Source: Streptomyces flaveolus (GTDB taxonomy: Bacteria > Actinomycetota > Actinomycetes > Streptomycetales > Streptomycetaceae). From it: a stretch of 64,000 bases of DNA. A program made the translations under genes and the position numbers. A model generated the notes under the pieces. That model was not told the DNA's origin. It saw only the letters and a list, made by a program, of their open reading frames with translations, and made no database searches. Of the stretch, positions 43,041 through 52,254 are shown piece by piece (position 1 is the first letter of the stretch; each line of letters starts with the position of its first letter). The stretch spans positions 310,001-374,000 of the forward strand of contig NZ_BMRV01000007.1 of NCBI RefSeq assembly GCF_014648815.1, written 5' to 3'.

Positions 43041-43868
43041 TCACTCGACGATCCGCACCGGGTCGCCGACCCGGACCGTGCCGGGACCGAGGGGCACGAG
43101 ATTCTGCCCGAAGACCAGCTTGCGGCCGATACGGCGGTACCGCCCGAGGCTGTACAGGGGCTCTCTGCCGCGCTGGGCGGTGTCCTGGTCGGTGGTCGTC
43201 ACCACACAGCGTCCGGACGGTTTGGCGACGCGGAAGCCGACCTCGCCGACGGAGATGCGCGACCAGCCGTCCTCGGCCCACGCGTCGGTGCCGGAGACGA
43301 CCAGGTTGGGCCGGAAGCGGCTCATGGGCAGCGGGCCCTCCGCCGCGTGGTCCCCGCGCGCGATCAGGGAGTTGAGGGCGTCGAGGGACGCCGTCGTCGT
43401 GAGCAGCAGCGGAAAGCCGTCGGCGAAGGAGACGGTCTCGCCCGGCAGCGCGTACTCGGGGTCGACGGGCCGGCGGGTGGCGGGATCGTCCAGGTGCACC
43501 AGCCGCACGTTGGCCCCGAGATGGGCGCTGCACCAGGCGTGCACGGCGTCGTCCCGCACCGGGACCGCCTCGACCTTGTCACCGAAGAGCTGTACCGGGA
43601 TCGTGCTCGCCGCGTCCGGGACGGGCACCGTGAGCGGGCTGCTGCCGGGCGCGGACAGCCGGATGCCGCCGCCGGGCAGGAGCTCGGCGGCGGCCAGGGC
43701 GAGGCGCGGCTGCTCGCGCTGTGTGACGACCTTTCCCCCGTCGTCGACCAGCATCCAGCGGCGGTCTCCGGCCAGCCCCCAGGGCTCCACGACGGCCTCC
43801 CGGGGCGCGAGGCCCCGGAACGCCTTGACCGGATGGACGTGAATCGACTGCAGTCGCGCGTTCCCCAT
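43041..43868 (-). CDS. MOSC domain protein with N-terminal beta-barrel
   Basis: A 275-residue protein with the MOSC N-terminal domain (LQSIHVHPVKAFRGLAPREAVVEPWGLAGDRRWMLVD, residues 5-42) and a C-terminal MOSC domain with FRPNLVVSGTDAWAEDGWSRISVGEVGFRV and the conserved Cys in SGRCVVTTTDQDT. This matches the YcbX/mARC-type group, molybdenum-cofactor enzymes that reduce N-hydroxylated compounds. The ATG at 43868 begins MGNARLQSIHVHPVK. It is 172 bases from the Rv1733c-like gene and 43 bases from the DUF6643 gene on the same strand. Confidence 0.9.
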   Translation of the reverse strand: MGNARLQSIHVHPVKAFRGLAPREAVVEPWGLAGDRRWMLVDDGGKVVTQREQPRLALAAAELLPGGGIRLSAPGSSPLTVPVPDAASTIPVQLFGDKVEAVPVRDDAVHAWCSAHLGANVRLVHLDDPATRRPVDPEYALPGETVSFADGFPLLLTTTASLDALNSLIARGDHAAEGPLPMSRFRPNLVVSGTDAWAEDGWSRISVGEVGFRVAKPSGRCVVTTTDQDTAQRGREPLYSLGRYRRIGRKLVFGQNLVPLGPGTVRVGDPVRIVE

Positions 43869-43911
43869 GAGGTCATGGTGCCAGGCGGCACCGACAACCG
43901 GGGGAGACGGC

Positions 43912-44367
43912 TCAGTAGCCGCGGTACTGCTGGTTGCTGTACGGATCCTGATAGGGCGCCGGGGCGGGCCGCGGCGCCGCGGGGCGCATCGCCTCGTACC
44001 CCGCGGGGCCGGGCGCGGCCGGGCGGGGCTGCTGCGGCTGCTGGGGTCCGGGGTATCCGCGCGGGGCGCTCGCCTGCTGCGGGATGTACGCGGCGGGCGC
44101 CTGCTGCAGCGGAGCGGGCTGCTGCATCTGCTGCATCTGCATCTGCTGCGGATAGCCGTAGGAGGGCTGGGAAGGGGCCGCCGGGAGGGCGGGCAGGGCC
44201 GACGGCAGCGCCGGCAGGTGGCTGCCCGGCGCGTCGTACGCGGCGGGAACCCGGATCGGGGCGATCTGCGGAGTACCCCGCTCGGCGACGAGCGAGTCGT
44301 AGATCGGGGTGTCCGGGAAGGAGGCGGAGTAGTAGCCGCCGCCATAAGTGGAGCGGGGGGAGGTCAT
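43912..44367 (-). CDS. DUF6643 family protein, Pro/Gln/Tyr-rich
   Basis: A 151-residue low-complexity protein conserved in Streptomyces (N-terminus MTSPRSTYGGGYYSASFPDTPIYDSL, then ERGTPQIAPIRVPAAY). Residues 60-151 are dominated by Pro, Gln, Ala and Tyr, with the repeated Met-Gln block PQQMQMQQMQQ. It is probably unstructured, with no enzyme signature. The ATG at 44367 has no ribosome site; instead TAACTT (44375-44380, minus strand) lies seven bases upstream, as expected of a leaderless mRNA that starts at the ATG. Function is unknown. Confidence 0.82.
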   Translation of the reverse strand: MTSPRSTYGGGYYSASFPDTPIYDSLVAERGTPQIAPIRVPAAYDAPGSHLPALPSALPALPAAPSQPSYGYPQQMQMQQMQQPAPLQQAPAAYIPQQASAPRGYPGPQQPQQPRPAAPGPAGYEAMRPAAPRPAPAPYQDPYSNQQYRGY

Positions 44368-44657
44368 GGCACATAAGTTAAGCCCACGATGTGCTGGTTG
44401 GGGAGACCGATAAGAGGGTTGTTTTCCGGGCCCGCGGTGACCTGAGTTCCCCAATCAGAGCGAACTCGGCGAAATAGGGCAGCGCGGGGCGCGATCTTGG
44501 TGTAAAGGCCAAGTTCCGGGCGGGTTACCGACGGTTGGCCGGCGGTCCTCACGCCGTCTCCCTGAGCGGCCCGCGGCAGGGGGAATAGGTTGGGCGCGGA
44601 AAACCAGACGAACCGCCGGGACGCGGCCCGGCGCGGTGACACGTGATGGGGGCGGAC
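44368..44657. other. Divergent DUF6643/TerD intergenic region
   Basis: 290 bases hold both promoters. The leftward -10 (TAACTT) gives a leaderless start for DUF6643. The rightward promoter of the TerD gene was not identified. No RNA gene or clear palindrome was seen. Confidence 0.45.
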
Positions 44658-45959
44658 ATGTCAATGTCGAAAGGCTCGAACACCCCGGTGCCGACCACGG
44701 CGCTGCGGGTCGAACTGGGCTGGCGATCCGGCCCCGGCGTGCCCGATGCGGACGCTTCGGCACTGCTCCTCGTGGCGGGCAAGGTCCGCTCCGACGCGGA
44801 CTTCGTCTTCTACAACCAGCCCGCGCACTCCTCCGGCGCGGTCCGGCACGAGGGCAAGCGGGACGCCGGCGGCCGGGTGACCGACGGCCTGCTGGTCGAC
44901 CTCGCGCGCGTGGAGCCCGCGATCGAGACGGTGATCGTCGCCGCCTCCTCGGACGGCGGATCGTTCGGCCGGATCCCCGACCTGTACATCGAGGTGCGGG
45001 ACGCCGCGCAGAACACCGTCGTCGCCCGCTTCGACAACCCCGGCGCCACGGTCGAAACGGCGTTCGTGCTCGGCGAGTTCTACCGCCGCCAGGGCGCCTG
45101 GAAGTTCCGCGCCGTCGGCCAGGGATACGACAGCGGCCTCGAAGGCCTGGCCACCGACTACGGCATCACGGTGGACGAGCCGCAACAGGCCGCAACGCCC
45201 CTCACGCCCCCGCCCGCCGCGGTGCCCCCGGCCCCGGCCACCGTTGCGCCGCCGGCCCCGCCCACGACGCGGCCCGCGGGCACCCCGCCGCCCCCGGCGA
45301 CGGCACCCTCCGCGGAGCCGGTCCGCCTGACCAAGGTCACGCTCACCAAGGCCGCGCCCTCCGTCTCCCTCACCAAACAGGGCGGGACGTCGGGCACCAT
45401 GCGGGTGAACCTCAACTGGGAGGTGCGCAAACAGTTCTCCGGCTGGGCCCGCAAGCTGGGCCGCCCGGTCGCCATGCACGACGACCTCGACCTCGACCTG
45501 TGCTGCCTGTTCGAACTCAGCGACGGCAGCAAGGGCGTCGTCCAGGCCCTCGGCAATGCCTTCGGCTCCCTGCACCAGCCGCCGTTCATCCACCTCGACG
45601 GCGACGACCGCACCGGTGCCGTGACGACCGGTGAGAACCTCACCATCAATCTCGACCACCAGAAGCACTTCCGGCGCATCCTCGTCTTCGTCACCATCTA
45701 CGAGGGAGCGCGCTCCTTCGCCGACCTGCACGCCACCGTCACCCTCCAGCCGCAGTACGGCGCCGCGATCGACTTCTCGCTCGACGAGTGCACGGTCCCC
45801 TCGACGGTGTGCGCCCTCGCGCTGATCACCAACACCGGCGACGACCTCGTCGTCCAGCGCGAGGCCCGCTACCTGGTGCCCGAGCGCGGCGTGAGCCCGC
45901 AGCGGACGGTCGACTACGCCTACGGCTGGGGCATGAACTGGACCCCGGGCCGCAAGTGA
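44658..45959 (+). CDS. Tandem TerD-domain protein
   Basis: A 433-residue protein of the tellurite-resistance TerD family. Domain 1 (residues 1-175) has LRVELGWRSGPGVPDADASALLLVAGKVRSDADFVFYNQP and EPAIETVIVAASSDG; a Pro/Ala/Thr-rich linker (178-222) follows; domain 2 (226-433) has VRVNLNWEV-like strands, HDDLDLDLCCLFELSDGSKG (acidic Ca2+-site motif) and LTINLDH. This two-domain TerD/TerA-like layout is typical of streptomycetes, where many copies exist, often without tellurite genes. ATG 44658 was chosen because GGGGGCGG lies just upstream; ATG 44646 and GTG 44643 are in frame. A hairpin follows the stop. Confidence 0.85.
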   Translation: MSMSKGSNTPVPTTALRVELGWRSGPGVPDADASALLLVAGKVRSDADFVFYNQPAHSSGAVRHEGKRDAGGRVTDGLLVDLARVEPAIETVIVAASSDGGSFGRIPDLYIEVRDAAQNTVVARFDNPGATVETAFVLGEFYRRQGAWKFRAVGQGYDSGLEGLATDYGITVDEPQQAATPLTPPPAAVPPAPATVAPPAPPTTRPAGTPPPPATAPSAEPVRLTKVTLTKAAPSVSLTKQGGTSGTMRVNLNWEVRKQFSGWARKLGRPVAMHDDLDLDLCCLFELSDGSKGVVQALGNAFGSLHQPPFIHLDGDDRTGAVTTGENLTINLDHQKHFRRILVFVTIYEGARSFADLHATVTLQPQYGAAIDFSLDECTVPSTVCALALITNTGDDLVVQREARYLVPERGVSPQRTVDYAYGWGMNWTPGRK

Positions 45960-45964
45960 ACCCT

Positions 45965-45999
45965 CCGGGCGCTCAGCCCTCGTCGGGCAGGGCGCCCGG
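45965..45999. terminator. Hairpin terminator between TerD and HpnB-like genes
   Basis: CCGGGCGC (45965-45972) pairs with GCGCCCGG (45992-45999), with an inner GCCC/GGGC stem. It lies just past the TerD stop and overlaps the 3' end of the convergent glycosyltransferase gene. Confidence 0.6.
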
Positions 46000-47178
46000 A
46001 CGGGCGTAGGTGCGGCCCTTCCAGGCCGCGCCGCGCCCCCGGTAGTGCTGCACCGCGGAGTCGACCGTCATCAGGAGGTACAGGAACGCGGTGAACGGCA
46101 GCAGCGGAGCGAGCCACAGCGGCTGCCGGTAGTACCGCAGCATCGGCACGTACGTCCCCGCCATCACCAGCCACGCGGCGGCTCCGCACACCACCGCCGT
46201 ACCGCCGGCCACCGCGCCCGCGACCACCGCGGCCGGCGGCACCAGGTACACCAGCGCCAGGCCGGCGACCGTACCGGCCAGCAGCAGCGGATTGTGCCGC
46301 AGTTGCGCGTAGGCGCTGCGGGAGACCATCCGCCACAGGTCGTGCAGCCGCGGATAGGGACGCACACTGTCGACGCCGTCGGCCAGCCCCAGCCACACCC
46401 GGCCGCCGCTGCCCTTGACCGCCCGGGCGAGGGCCACGTCGTCGATGACCGCGTGCCGGATGGCGTCCGGGATCCGCGCCCGCTCGGCGGCGTCGGCGCG
46501 CAGCAGCACACAGCCGCCCGCGGCGGCCGCCGTCCGCGTCGCCCGCCCCCCGGCGCGCTCCTTGCCGATCCGCCGGAACGGGTACAGCTGCGCGAAGAAG
46601 TAGACGAAGGCCGGCACCACGAGCCGCTCCCACGCGCTCTCGACCCGCAGCCGGGCCATCTGCGAGACGACGTCGAAACCACCGGTACGGGCCGCGGCCA
46701 CCAGTTGCCGCAGGCTGTCCGGCGCGTGGGCGATGTCGGCGTCCGTCAGCAGCAGGTACTCGGGCTCCCGCGCGCGTGCCAAGCGGATGCCGTGCCGCAC
46801 CGCCCAGAGCTTGCCCGTCCAGCCCGCCGGCGGCTCCCCGGGCGAGGCGACGGTGAGCGCGAGACCCTCCTGGCGTCCGGCCAGGTCGCGCGCCAGGTCG
46901 CCGGTGCCGTCCGTGCTGCCGTCGTCGATCAGGAAGACCTCCGCCCGCCCCGGATAGTCCTGGGCGAGCAGTGCGGGCAGGCTTGCCGGCAGGACCCCCG
47001 CCTCGTCGCGCGCCGGCACGACGACGCAGACCGGCGGCCACACGTCCGGCTCCACGCGGCCGGGCAGCCTGACGTCCGTACGCCAGAAGAAGCCCTGGGC
47101 GAGCAGCAGCCACAGCCAGGCGGCGAGGGACAGGGCGGATACGACGGTCACGACGGAAGTCCACGCATCGGCGCTCAC
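45973..47178 (-). CDS. HpnB-like family 2 glycosyltransferase
   Basis: A 401-residue membrane glycosyltransferase of the hopanoid-biosynthesis HpnB type. One N-terminal transmembrane helix (VVSALSLAAWLWLLLAQGFFW) leads to the GT2 core: CVVVPARDEAGVLPASLPAL, VFLIDDGSTDGT, the metal-binding DADI in YLLLTDADIAH, and the acceptor-site motif VIDDVALARAVK. About four helices follow from residue 290 and the chain ends basic. The GTG at 47178 begins VSADAWTSVV; an upstream in-frame GTG at 47196 is the alternative. No other hopanoid gene is adjacent. Confidence 0.85.
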   Translation of the reverse strand: MSADAWTSVVTVVSALSLAAWLWLLLAQGFFWRTDVRLPGRVEPDVWPPVCVVVPARDEAGVLPASLPALLAQDYPGRAEVFLIDDGSTDGTGDLARDLAGRQEGLALTVASPGEPPAGWTGKLWAVRHGIRLARAREPEYLLLTDADIAHAPDSLRQLVAAARTGGFDVVSQMARLRVESAWERLVVPAFVYFFAQLYPFRRIGKERAGGRATRTAAAAGGCVLLRADAAERARIPDAIRHAVIDDVALARAVKGSGGRVWLGLADGVDSVRPYPRLHDLWRMVSRSAYAQLRHNPLLLAGTVAGLALVYLVPPAAVVAGAVAGGTAVVCGAAAWLVMAGTYVPMLRYYRQPLWLAPLLPFTAFLYLLMTVDSAVQHYRGRGAAWKGRTYARPGALPDEG

Positions 47179-47234
47179 GTGCGCAGTCTGCCCCACGCCG
47201 CGGCGCGCGAAGGCCCATCGTCTATCGTGGCCTG

Positions 47235-48020
47235 GTGAAGATCGCGCTCATGGACTCCGGAATCGGTCTGCTGGCGGCCACCGCTGCGGTACGGCGCCTG
47301 CGGCCGGACGCCGATCTCATCCTCTCCCTGGACCCCGACGGCATGCCCTGGGGCCCGCGGACCCCCGAAGATCTCACCGGCCGGGCCCTGGCCGTCGCTG
47401 AAGCCGCCGCAGCGCACCGGCCGGAGGCCCTGATCGTCGGCTGCAACACGGCCACCGTGCACGCGCTGCCCACGCTGCGGGCCCGTTTCGAACCCGGCCT
47501 TCCGGTCATCGGCACCGTCCCGGCGATCAAGCCCGCCGCGGCCGGCGGCGGCCCCGTGGCGATCTGGGCGACGCCCGCCACCACGGGCAGCCCCTACCAG
47601 CGCGGACTCATCGAGGAGTTCGCCGCCGGCACGCCCGTCACCGAGGTGCCGTGCCACGGTCTCGCCGAGGCCGTCGAACACGCGGACGAGACGGCGATCA
47701 CCGCCGCCGTGGCCGCCGCCGCCGCGCTGACGCCCGAGGACGTGACGACCGTCGTCCTGGGCTGCACCCATTACGAACTGGTCGCCGAACGCATCCGCGC
47801 CGCCGTGCAGCGCCCCGGTTCACCGCGCCTCGTCCTGCACGGCTCCGCCGGCGCGGTCGCCGCACAGGCGCTGCGCCGGATCGGCGCCCGGCCCGAGCCC
47901 GGGGCCCCGGCCGCGGGCACCCTCACCGTGCTGCTGAGCGGACGCGAGGGCGCCCTGCCCGCGACCGCTGCGGCCTACGAGGAAGGCCGGCTGCTGCGCA
48001 CGGTCACGCCGGCCCGCTGA
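47235..48020 (+). CDS. Aspartate/glutamate racemase family protein
   Basis: A 261-residue Asp/Glu/hydantoin racemase superfamily protein. The start KIALMDSGIGLLAATAAVRRL carries the D-S-G-I-G substrate motif of MurI glutamate racemases, and the two catalytic cysteines are in GCNTATVHAL and VVLGCTHYELV, as in MurI. It shares MurI motifs and order, but lacks extended similarity to the canonical murI (which is usually near rph-type genes in Streptomyces), so it may be a paralogue with another amino-acid substrate. GTG start at 47235. It is divergent from the HpnB-like gene with 56 bases between. Confidence 0.82.
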   Translation: MKIALMDSGIGLLAATAAVRRLRPDADLILSLDPDGMPWGPRTPEDLTGRALAVAEAAAAHRPEALIVGCNTATVHALPTLRARFEPGLPVIGTVPAIKPAAAGGGPVAIWATPATTGSPYQRGLIEEFAAGTPVTEVPCHGLAEAVEHADETAITAAVAAAAALTPEDVTTVVLGCTHYELVAERIRAAVQRPGSPRLVLHGSAGAVAAQALRRIGARPEPGAPAAGTLTVLLSGREGALPATAAAYEEGRLLRTVTPAR

Positions 48021-48082
48021 CCGGGGCCGCACGCCCGCTCGGCCCAGTCACCCTGCGCGACGAGGTACCCGCGCAGCGAAAC

Positions 48083-48646
48083 ATGAGTAACCTCATATCC
48101 ATGAGGCATCGCCCCGGCGAGAGCACCCCCGCACCGGACGTCTGGACCGGACGTGCCACCAACCGCGTCCAGTGGTTCCTGGCGCTCATCGGCGTCGCCT
48201 GCGTGGCACTGGGCATCGCGCTGGCCGTCGACTCGGCCTGGGAGTCCGGCATCGCCCCGCTGGCCATGGCCGTCGTCGGCTGCATCGCGGCCGGACTGCT
48301 CGTGCTCTTCGGCACGCTGGCGTTCGTGCACGTCGCATTGAGAGTCGACGAGGAGTGCCTGGAGGTGCGCTGCGGCCACATCGGCGTGCCCCGCCGGCGC
48401 ATCCCCCTCTCGCACGTCGTCGGAGCCGAGTTCACCCCGCACGTCACCCCGCGCCACTGGGGCGGCTGGGGCTACCGCTGGCGGCCGGAGAAGGGCACCG
48501 CCGTCGTCGTACGGCGTGGCGAGGGTCTGATCCTGCGGCTGTGGGACGGCCACACCTTCACCGTCACCGTGGACGACGCGGAAGCGGCCGTCCAGGTCAT
48601 CAAGGACCGCCTCCGGCCGAAGACCCCGGGCCCGGCTGCGCACTGA
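48083..48646 (+). CDS. Small membrane protein with PH-like domain
   Basis: A 187-residue protein with two transmembrane helices (residues 31-50, WFLALIGVACVALGIALAV, and 56-80), then a cytoplasmic domain with the short beta-strand pattern of bacterial PH-type (bPH) membrane proteins: LRVDEECLEVRCGHIGVPRRRIPLSHVVGAEF, WGGWGYRW, GTAVVVRRGEGLILRLWDGHTFTVTVDD. Neither ATG 48083 nor the in-frame ATG 48101 has a ribosome site; TAACCT (48088-48093) seven bases before 48101 could give a leaderless start there, in which case the protein has 181 residues. Confidence 0.75.
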   Translation: MSNLISMRHRPGESTPAPDVWTGRATNRVQWFLALIGVACVALGIALAVDSAWESGIAPLAMAVVGCIAAGLLVLFGTLAFVHVALRVDEECLEVRCGHIGVPRRRIPLSHVVGAEFTPHVTPRHWGGWGYRWRPEKGTAVVVRRGEGLILRLWDGHTFTVTVDDAEAAVQVIKDRLRPKTPGPAAH

Positions 48647-48732
48647 GCCCGCCCCTCGCGGGCATCGGCCAGGCCGCCGCGCCGCGATCTCCCCCTCACG
48701 GCGTGCCTGGCCGACCGAGAGTCGCCCGCGCG

Positions 48733-49815
48733 TCACCTGAACGCCCGGCGATCCCGCTGCCCCGTCCCCGGCACCGCCGTCGGTGACTCGTCGGCGAGGG
48801 GGCGGGCCGTGGCCAGTCCCGCGAGCAGCCCCGCGCCCACCGACACGGCGGTGAAGCTCAGCGCGTTGCCCACCGAGGCGATGGCGGCCAGCCCGGTGAG
48901 CGCCACCCCCGCGGTCAGCACGACCGGCGTCGGACGCGGCGAGCGCCACAGCGCGTACAGCACCCAGCCGAAGGCCGCCCCCAGCAGGACGACGCCGAGG
49001 ACGCCCTGTTCGGCCGCCTGCTGCCAGGCCGCCGAGTGAGGCCTGCCGTCGGGCACCGACGACTGCCCGGCCGTCGGACTCAGCTCACCGAAGCGGCCCG
49101 GGCCCACGCCGAGAACGGCGTCCTCGCGCAGCAGGTCCAGCGCGTCGCCCCAGAGGAGGACACGGGCGGAGGTCAGCCGTCCCTCCACGGACACGGCGAG
49201 ACCGTCCGGCACGGCCCTCGCCGCGACCGCCCAGGTCAGAACGGTCACCAGGCCCGCCACCAGACCCAGCCCCGCGAGCGCGGCACCCCGGCGGCGGACG
49301 CGGCCGGCGGCGAGCGAGCACAGCAGTACCCCCGCACTGGCCGCGCAACCGGCGGCCGAGCCCAGGACGGCCGCGGTCACGGCGATCCCCGCGGCCAGCA
49401 GCCGCAGCACCAGCCGCACGGCGGGCACCGGACTGGCCCAGGCCCCGCAGCAGGCGGCACCCGCCGACAGGACCAGCAGGGCCGCGGTGGCCCCGGCGTG
49501 CCCGAGCGGCACGGTGATCCGCGGCCCGGCGACCAGGTGCGGGACGGCCACCGGCAGAGCGGCACCGGCGAGCCCGGCGGCACAGGGCGCGGCGACCGGC
49601 AGGAGCGCGCCGCAGATCCGACCCACGGCGTAGCCGGCGGCCACCGCCAGCACCGCGAGCAGCACCCCCTCCGGACGCCCGTCGCGCGCGGCGGCCGTGA
49701 TCAGCGACCAGGACGCACACGCCCCGAGGATCACCACGCCCGCCGCGTCCGAACCGCTCCGTCTCGCGCCGTCCGCCGCCGCACCGGCCGCGGACTCCCG
49801 CCCCCTCGCACCCAC
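48733..49815 (-). CDS. O-antigen ligase-like polytopic membrane protein
   Basis: About 360 residues with roughly ten transmembrane helices. The segment LLREDAVLGVGPGRFGEL followed by DGRPHSAAWQQAAEQGVLGVVLLGA is the Wzy/O-antigen ligase motif (external loop and helix) that binds polyprenyl-linked glycans. In Gram-positive bacteria such proteins attach or polymerise cell-wall sugars. The start is uncertain: GTG 49815 is the last reasonable choice before the first helix, with GGGGGG just upstream; GTGs further up exist. It is divergent from lnt. Confidence 0.72.
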   Translation of the reverse strand: MGARGRESAAGAAADGARRSGSDAAGVVILGACASWSLITAAARDGRPEGVLLAVLAVAAGYAVGRICGALLPVAAPCAAGLAGAALPVAVPHLVAGPRITVPLGHAGATAALLVLSAGAACCGAWASPVPAVRLVLRLLAAGIAVTAAVLGSAAGCAASAGVLLCSLAAGRVRRRGAALAGLGLVAGLVTVLTWAVAARAVPDGLAVSVEGRLTSARVLLWGDALDLLREDAVLGVGPGRFGELSPTAGQSSVPDGRPHSAAWQQAAEQGVLGVVLLGAAFGWVLYALWRSPRPTPVVLTAGVALTGLAAIASVGNALSFTAVSVGAGLLAGLATARPLADESPTAVPGTGQRDRRAFR

Positions 49816-50038
49816 CGTGCCCCCCGCCCGTGTCGCCCCCGACCTCGACGGGCCCCGGCGCCCGGACGACAGGACCGGACGACTGAGGCTCCGGCACACC
49901 GTAACGGCTGGTCGGCGGATTGGGGACGGCTCGGCAGCCGGTTGTGCCGAAACGATGCGGCACCCGCCGCCCGAGGCCCCACCGACCCCCTCGAACCATG
50001 CTGTCGGCGGCGAAGTCACGCGCCGTACACTCCGGGGG

Positions 50039-51652
50039 GTGACCGTCACCGCAACCACCGTCGGCGAGCCGGACCGGCTGAAGCCGCAGGCCGCACCCGC
50101 CTCGCGCCTCGCCGCGCGGCTCACGCGCCTGTATCCGGCCGCCGCAGCCGCGCTCTGCGGCGTGCTGCTCTACGTCAGCTTCCCGCCGCGCACCCTGTGG
50201 TGGCTGGCCCTGCCCGCCTTCGCCGTCTTCGGCGCGGTGCTGCGCGGCCGGAGCTGGAAGGCGGGCCTCGGCCTCGGCTACCTGTTCGGTCTCGGCTTCC
50301 TGCTGCCCCTGCTGGTGTGGACCGGTGTGGAGGTCGGCCCCGGCCCCTGGCTCGCCCTGGTCGTCATCGAGGCGATCTTCGTCGCGCTGGTCGGGGCGGG
50401 CATCGCCATGGTGTCGAGGCTCCCGGCCTGGCCGGTGTGGGCGGCGGCCGTGTGGATCGCCGGAGAGGCCGCACGCGCGCGCGTGCCCTTCCACGGCTTC
50501 CCCTGGGGGAAGATCGCGTTCGGACAGGCCGACGGCGTGTTCCTGCCGCTCGCCGCGGTCGGCGGCACACCGGTTCTCGGCTTCGCGGTCGTCCTGTGCG
50601 GCTTCGGCCTCGGCGAGACCGCCCGCCTGGCCGTCGGGGCCCGCCGTACCGGCACCGTACGGCGGGGCGCGGCGGCAGCGGCCCTGCTCGGCGTGGCCGT
50701 ACCCGTCGTGGGCGCCCTGGCCGCCCGGCCGCTGGTCACCGACGCGGCGGAGGAGGGCACCGCGACCGTCGCCGTCATCCAGGGCAACGTGCCGCGCGCC
50801 GGCCTCGACTTCAACGCCCAGCGCCGCGCCGTGCTCGACCACCACGCGCGCGAGACGGAACGCCTGGCCGCCGAGGTCGAGGCGGGCAAGGCCGACCGCC
50901 CCGACTTCGTGCTCTGGCCGGAGAACTCCTCCGACATCGACCCCTTCGCCAACGCCGACGCGCGCCACGTCATCGACCGGGCCGCCAAGGCGATCGGCGT
51001 CCCCATCTCGGTCGGCGGTGTCGTCGAACGCGACGGCAAGCTGCTCAACGAGCAGATCCTGTGGGACCCGGACAAGGGCCCCGTCGACACCTACGACAAG
51101 CGGCAGATCCAGCCCTTCGGCGAGTACCTGCCGCTGCGCTCGCTGATCGGGGCGATCAACGACGACTGGACCTCCATGGTCAGCCGGGACTTCAGCCGCG
51201 GCAGCGAGCCCGGCGTCTTCACCATGGCCGGCACCGAGGTCGGGCTCGTCACCTGCTACGAGGCCGCCTTCGACTGGGCCGTGCGCTCCGAGGTCACCGA
51301 CGGCGCCCAGCTGATCTCCGTGCCCAGCAACAACGCGACCTTCGACCGCAGCGAGATGACCTACCAGCAGCTCGCGATGTCCCGCATCCGCGCCGTCGAG
51401 CACAGCCGGACCGTCACCGTGCCGGTGACCAGCGGGGTCAGCGCCATCATCATGCCGGACGGCCGGATCACCCAGAAGACCGGCATGTTCGTGGCGGACT
51501 CCCTGGTCCAGGAGGTGCCGCTGCGTTCCTCCGAGACCCCCGCCACCCGGTGGGGCGTGGGGCCGGAGATCGCCCTCGTGCTCGTCGCGGCCGGCGGGCT
51601 CGGCTGGGCCGTCGGCGCCGGTGTGCGCGGGCGGCGCGCCCGTGGCGTGTGA
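50039..51652 (+). CDS. lnt: Apolipoprotein N-acyltransferase Lnt
   Basis: A 537-residue membrane enzyme that transfers a fatty acid from phospholipid to the N-terminal Cys of lipoproteins. About eight N-terminal helices (residues 30-240) are followed by the extracytoplasmic nitrilase-like domain. The catalytic triad is Glu295 (LWPENSS), Lys354 (YDKRQIQPFGEYLP) and Cys406 (VTCYEAAFDW). One helix ends the protein (LVLVAAGGLGWAVGAGV). The GTG at 50039 is the only good start but has no proper ribosome site (GGGGGG abuts it), so the call is by similarity. Streptomyces usually carry two lnt paralogues. Confidence 0.92.
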   Translation: MTVTATTVGEPDRLKPQAAPASRLAARLTRLYPAAAAALCGVLLYVSFPPRTLWWLALPAFAVFGAVLRGRSWKAGLGLGYLFGLGFLLPLLVWTGVEVGPGPWLALVVIEAIFVALVGAGIAMVSRLPAWPVWAAAVWIAGEAARARVPFHGFPWGKIAFGQADGVFLPLAAVGGTPVLGFAVVLCGFGLGETARLAVGARRTGTVRRGAAAAALLGVAVPVVGALAARPLVTDAAEEGTATVAVIQGNVPRAGLDFNAQRRAVLDHHARETERLAAEVEAGKADRPDFVLWPENSSDIDPFANADARHVIDRAAKAIGVPISVGGVVERDGKLLNEQILWDPDKGPVDTYDKRQIQPFGEYLPLRSLIGAINDDWTSMVSRDFSRGSEPGVFTMAGTEVGLVTCYEAAFDWAVRSEVTDGAQLISVPSNNATFDRSEMTYQQLAMSRIRAVEHSRTVTVPVTSGVSAIIMPDGRITQKTGMFVADSLVQEVPLRSSETPATRWGVGPEIALVLVAAGGLGWAVGAGVRGRRARGV

Positions 51653-51720
51653 CCGTCCGCCCGCCGCACGCCCCGCGACCTCGCCGGGATCGGCCCGCCC
51701 GGCCCGTTAGGGTCGGGCGC

Positions 51721-52200
51721 ATGCCTACTCCCGACTTCATCCGCGACCTGCGCGCTTCTGCCGGACACCAGCTGCTGTGGCTCCCCGGAGTCACCGCCGT
51801 CGTCTTCGACGAGGAGGGGAGGGTGCTGCTGGGCCGGCGGGCCGACAACCGGCGCTGGTCGCTGATCGGGGGCATCCCGGAACCCGGGGAGCAGCCCGCG
51901 GCCTGCGCCGTGCGCGAGGTGGAGGAGGAGACCGCCGTCCGGTGCGTCGTCGAGCGGCTGGTCCTCGTCCAGGCACTCAGCCCGGTCACGTACGAGAACG
52001 GCGACGTCTGCCAGTTCATGGACGTCACCTTCCGCTGCCGGGCGGTCGGCGGCGAGGCCCGGGTCAACGACGACGAGTCGCTGGACGTGGGCTGGTTCGC
52101 CGTCGACGCCCTGCCGGATCTCGGGGAGTTCGGGCAGTCCCGGATCAAGCAGGCACTGTCCGACGCTCCCACATGGTTCGACCCCACTGGTTCCGTCTGA
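51721..52200 (+). CDS. Nudix hydrolase
   Basis: A 159-residue Nudix protein. The Nudix box is recognisable at residues 50-73: GGIPEPGEQPAACAVREVEEET followed by AV. All key residues of G-x5-E-x7-R-E-x-x-E-E are present, but the Gly of the last E-E-x-G unit is Ala here. That residue is not a metal ligand, so activity may remain. The rest (DVCQFMDVTFRCRAVGG, WFAVDALPDL) fits a nucleoside-diphosphate-linked substrate, as in ADP-ribose or NDP-sugar pyrophosphatases. It lies 68 bases after lnt on the same strand. Confidence 0.88.
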   Translation: MPTPDFIRDLRASAGHQLLWLPGVTAVVFDEEGRVLLGRRADNRRWSLIGGIPEPGEQPAACAVREVEEETAVRCVVERLVLVQALSPVTYENGDVCQFMDVTFRCRAVGGEARVNDDESLDVGWFAVDALPDLGEFGQSRIKQALSDAPTWFDPTGSV

Positions 52201-52254
52201 ACTATGGGGCGTGCCCACATGGGGCGTGGGGTGGGCCCTGCCTAGGGTCGGGAC

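Noticed and set aside
44101..44160. Gln/Met-rich stretch considered as a tandem DNA repeat
   Set aside because: CTGCTGCAT-like units repeat only a few times and code for the Met-Gln-Gln block of DUF6643; no separate repeat element is needed.
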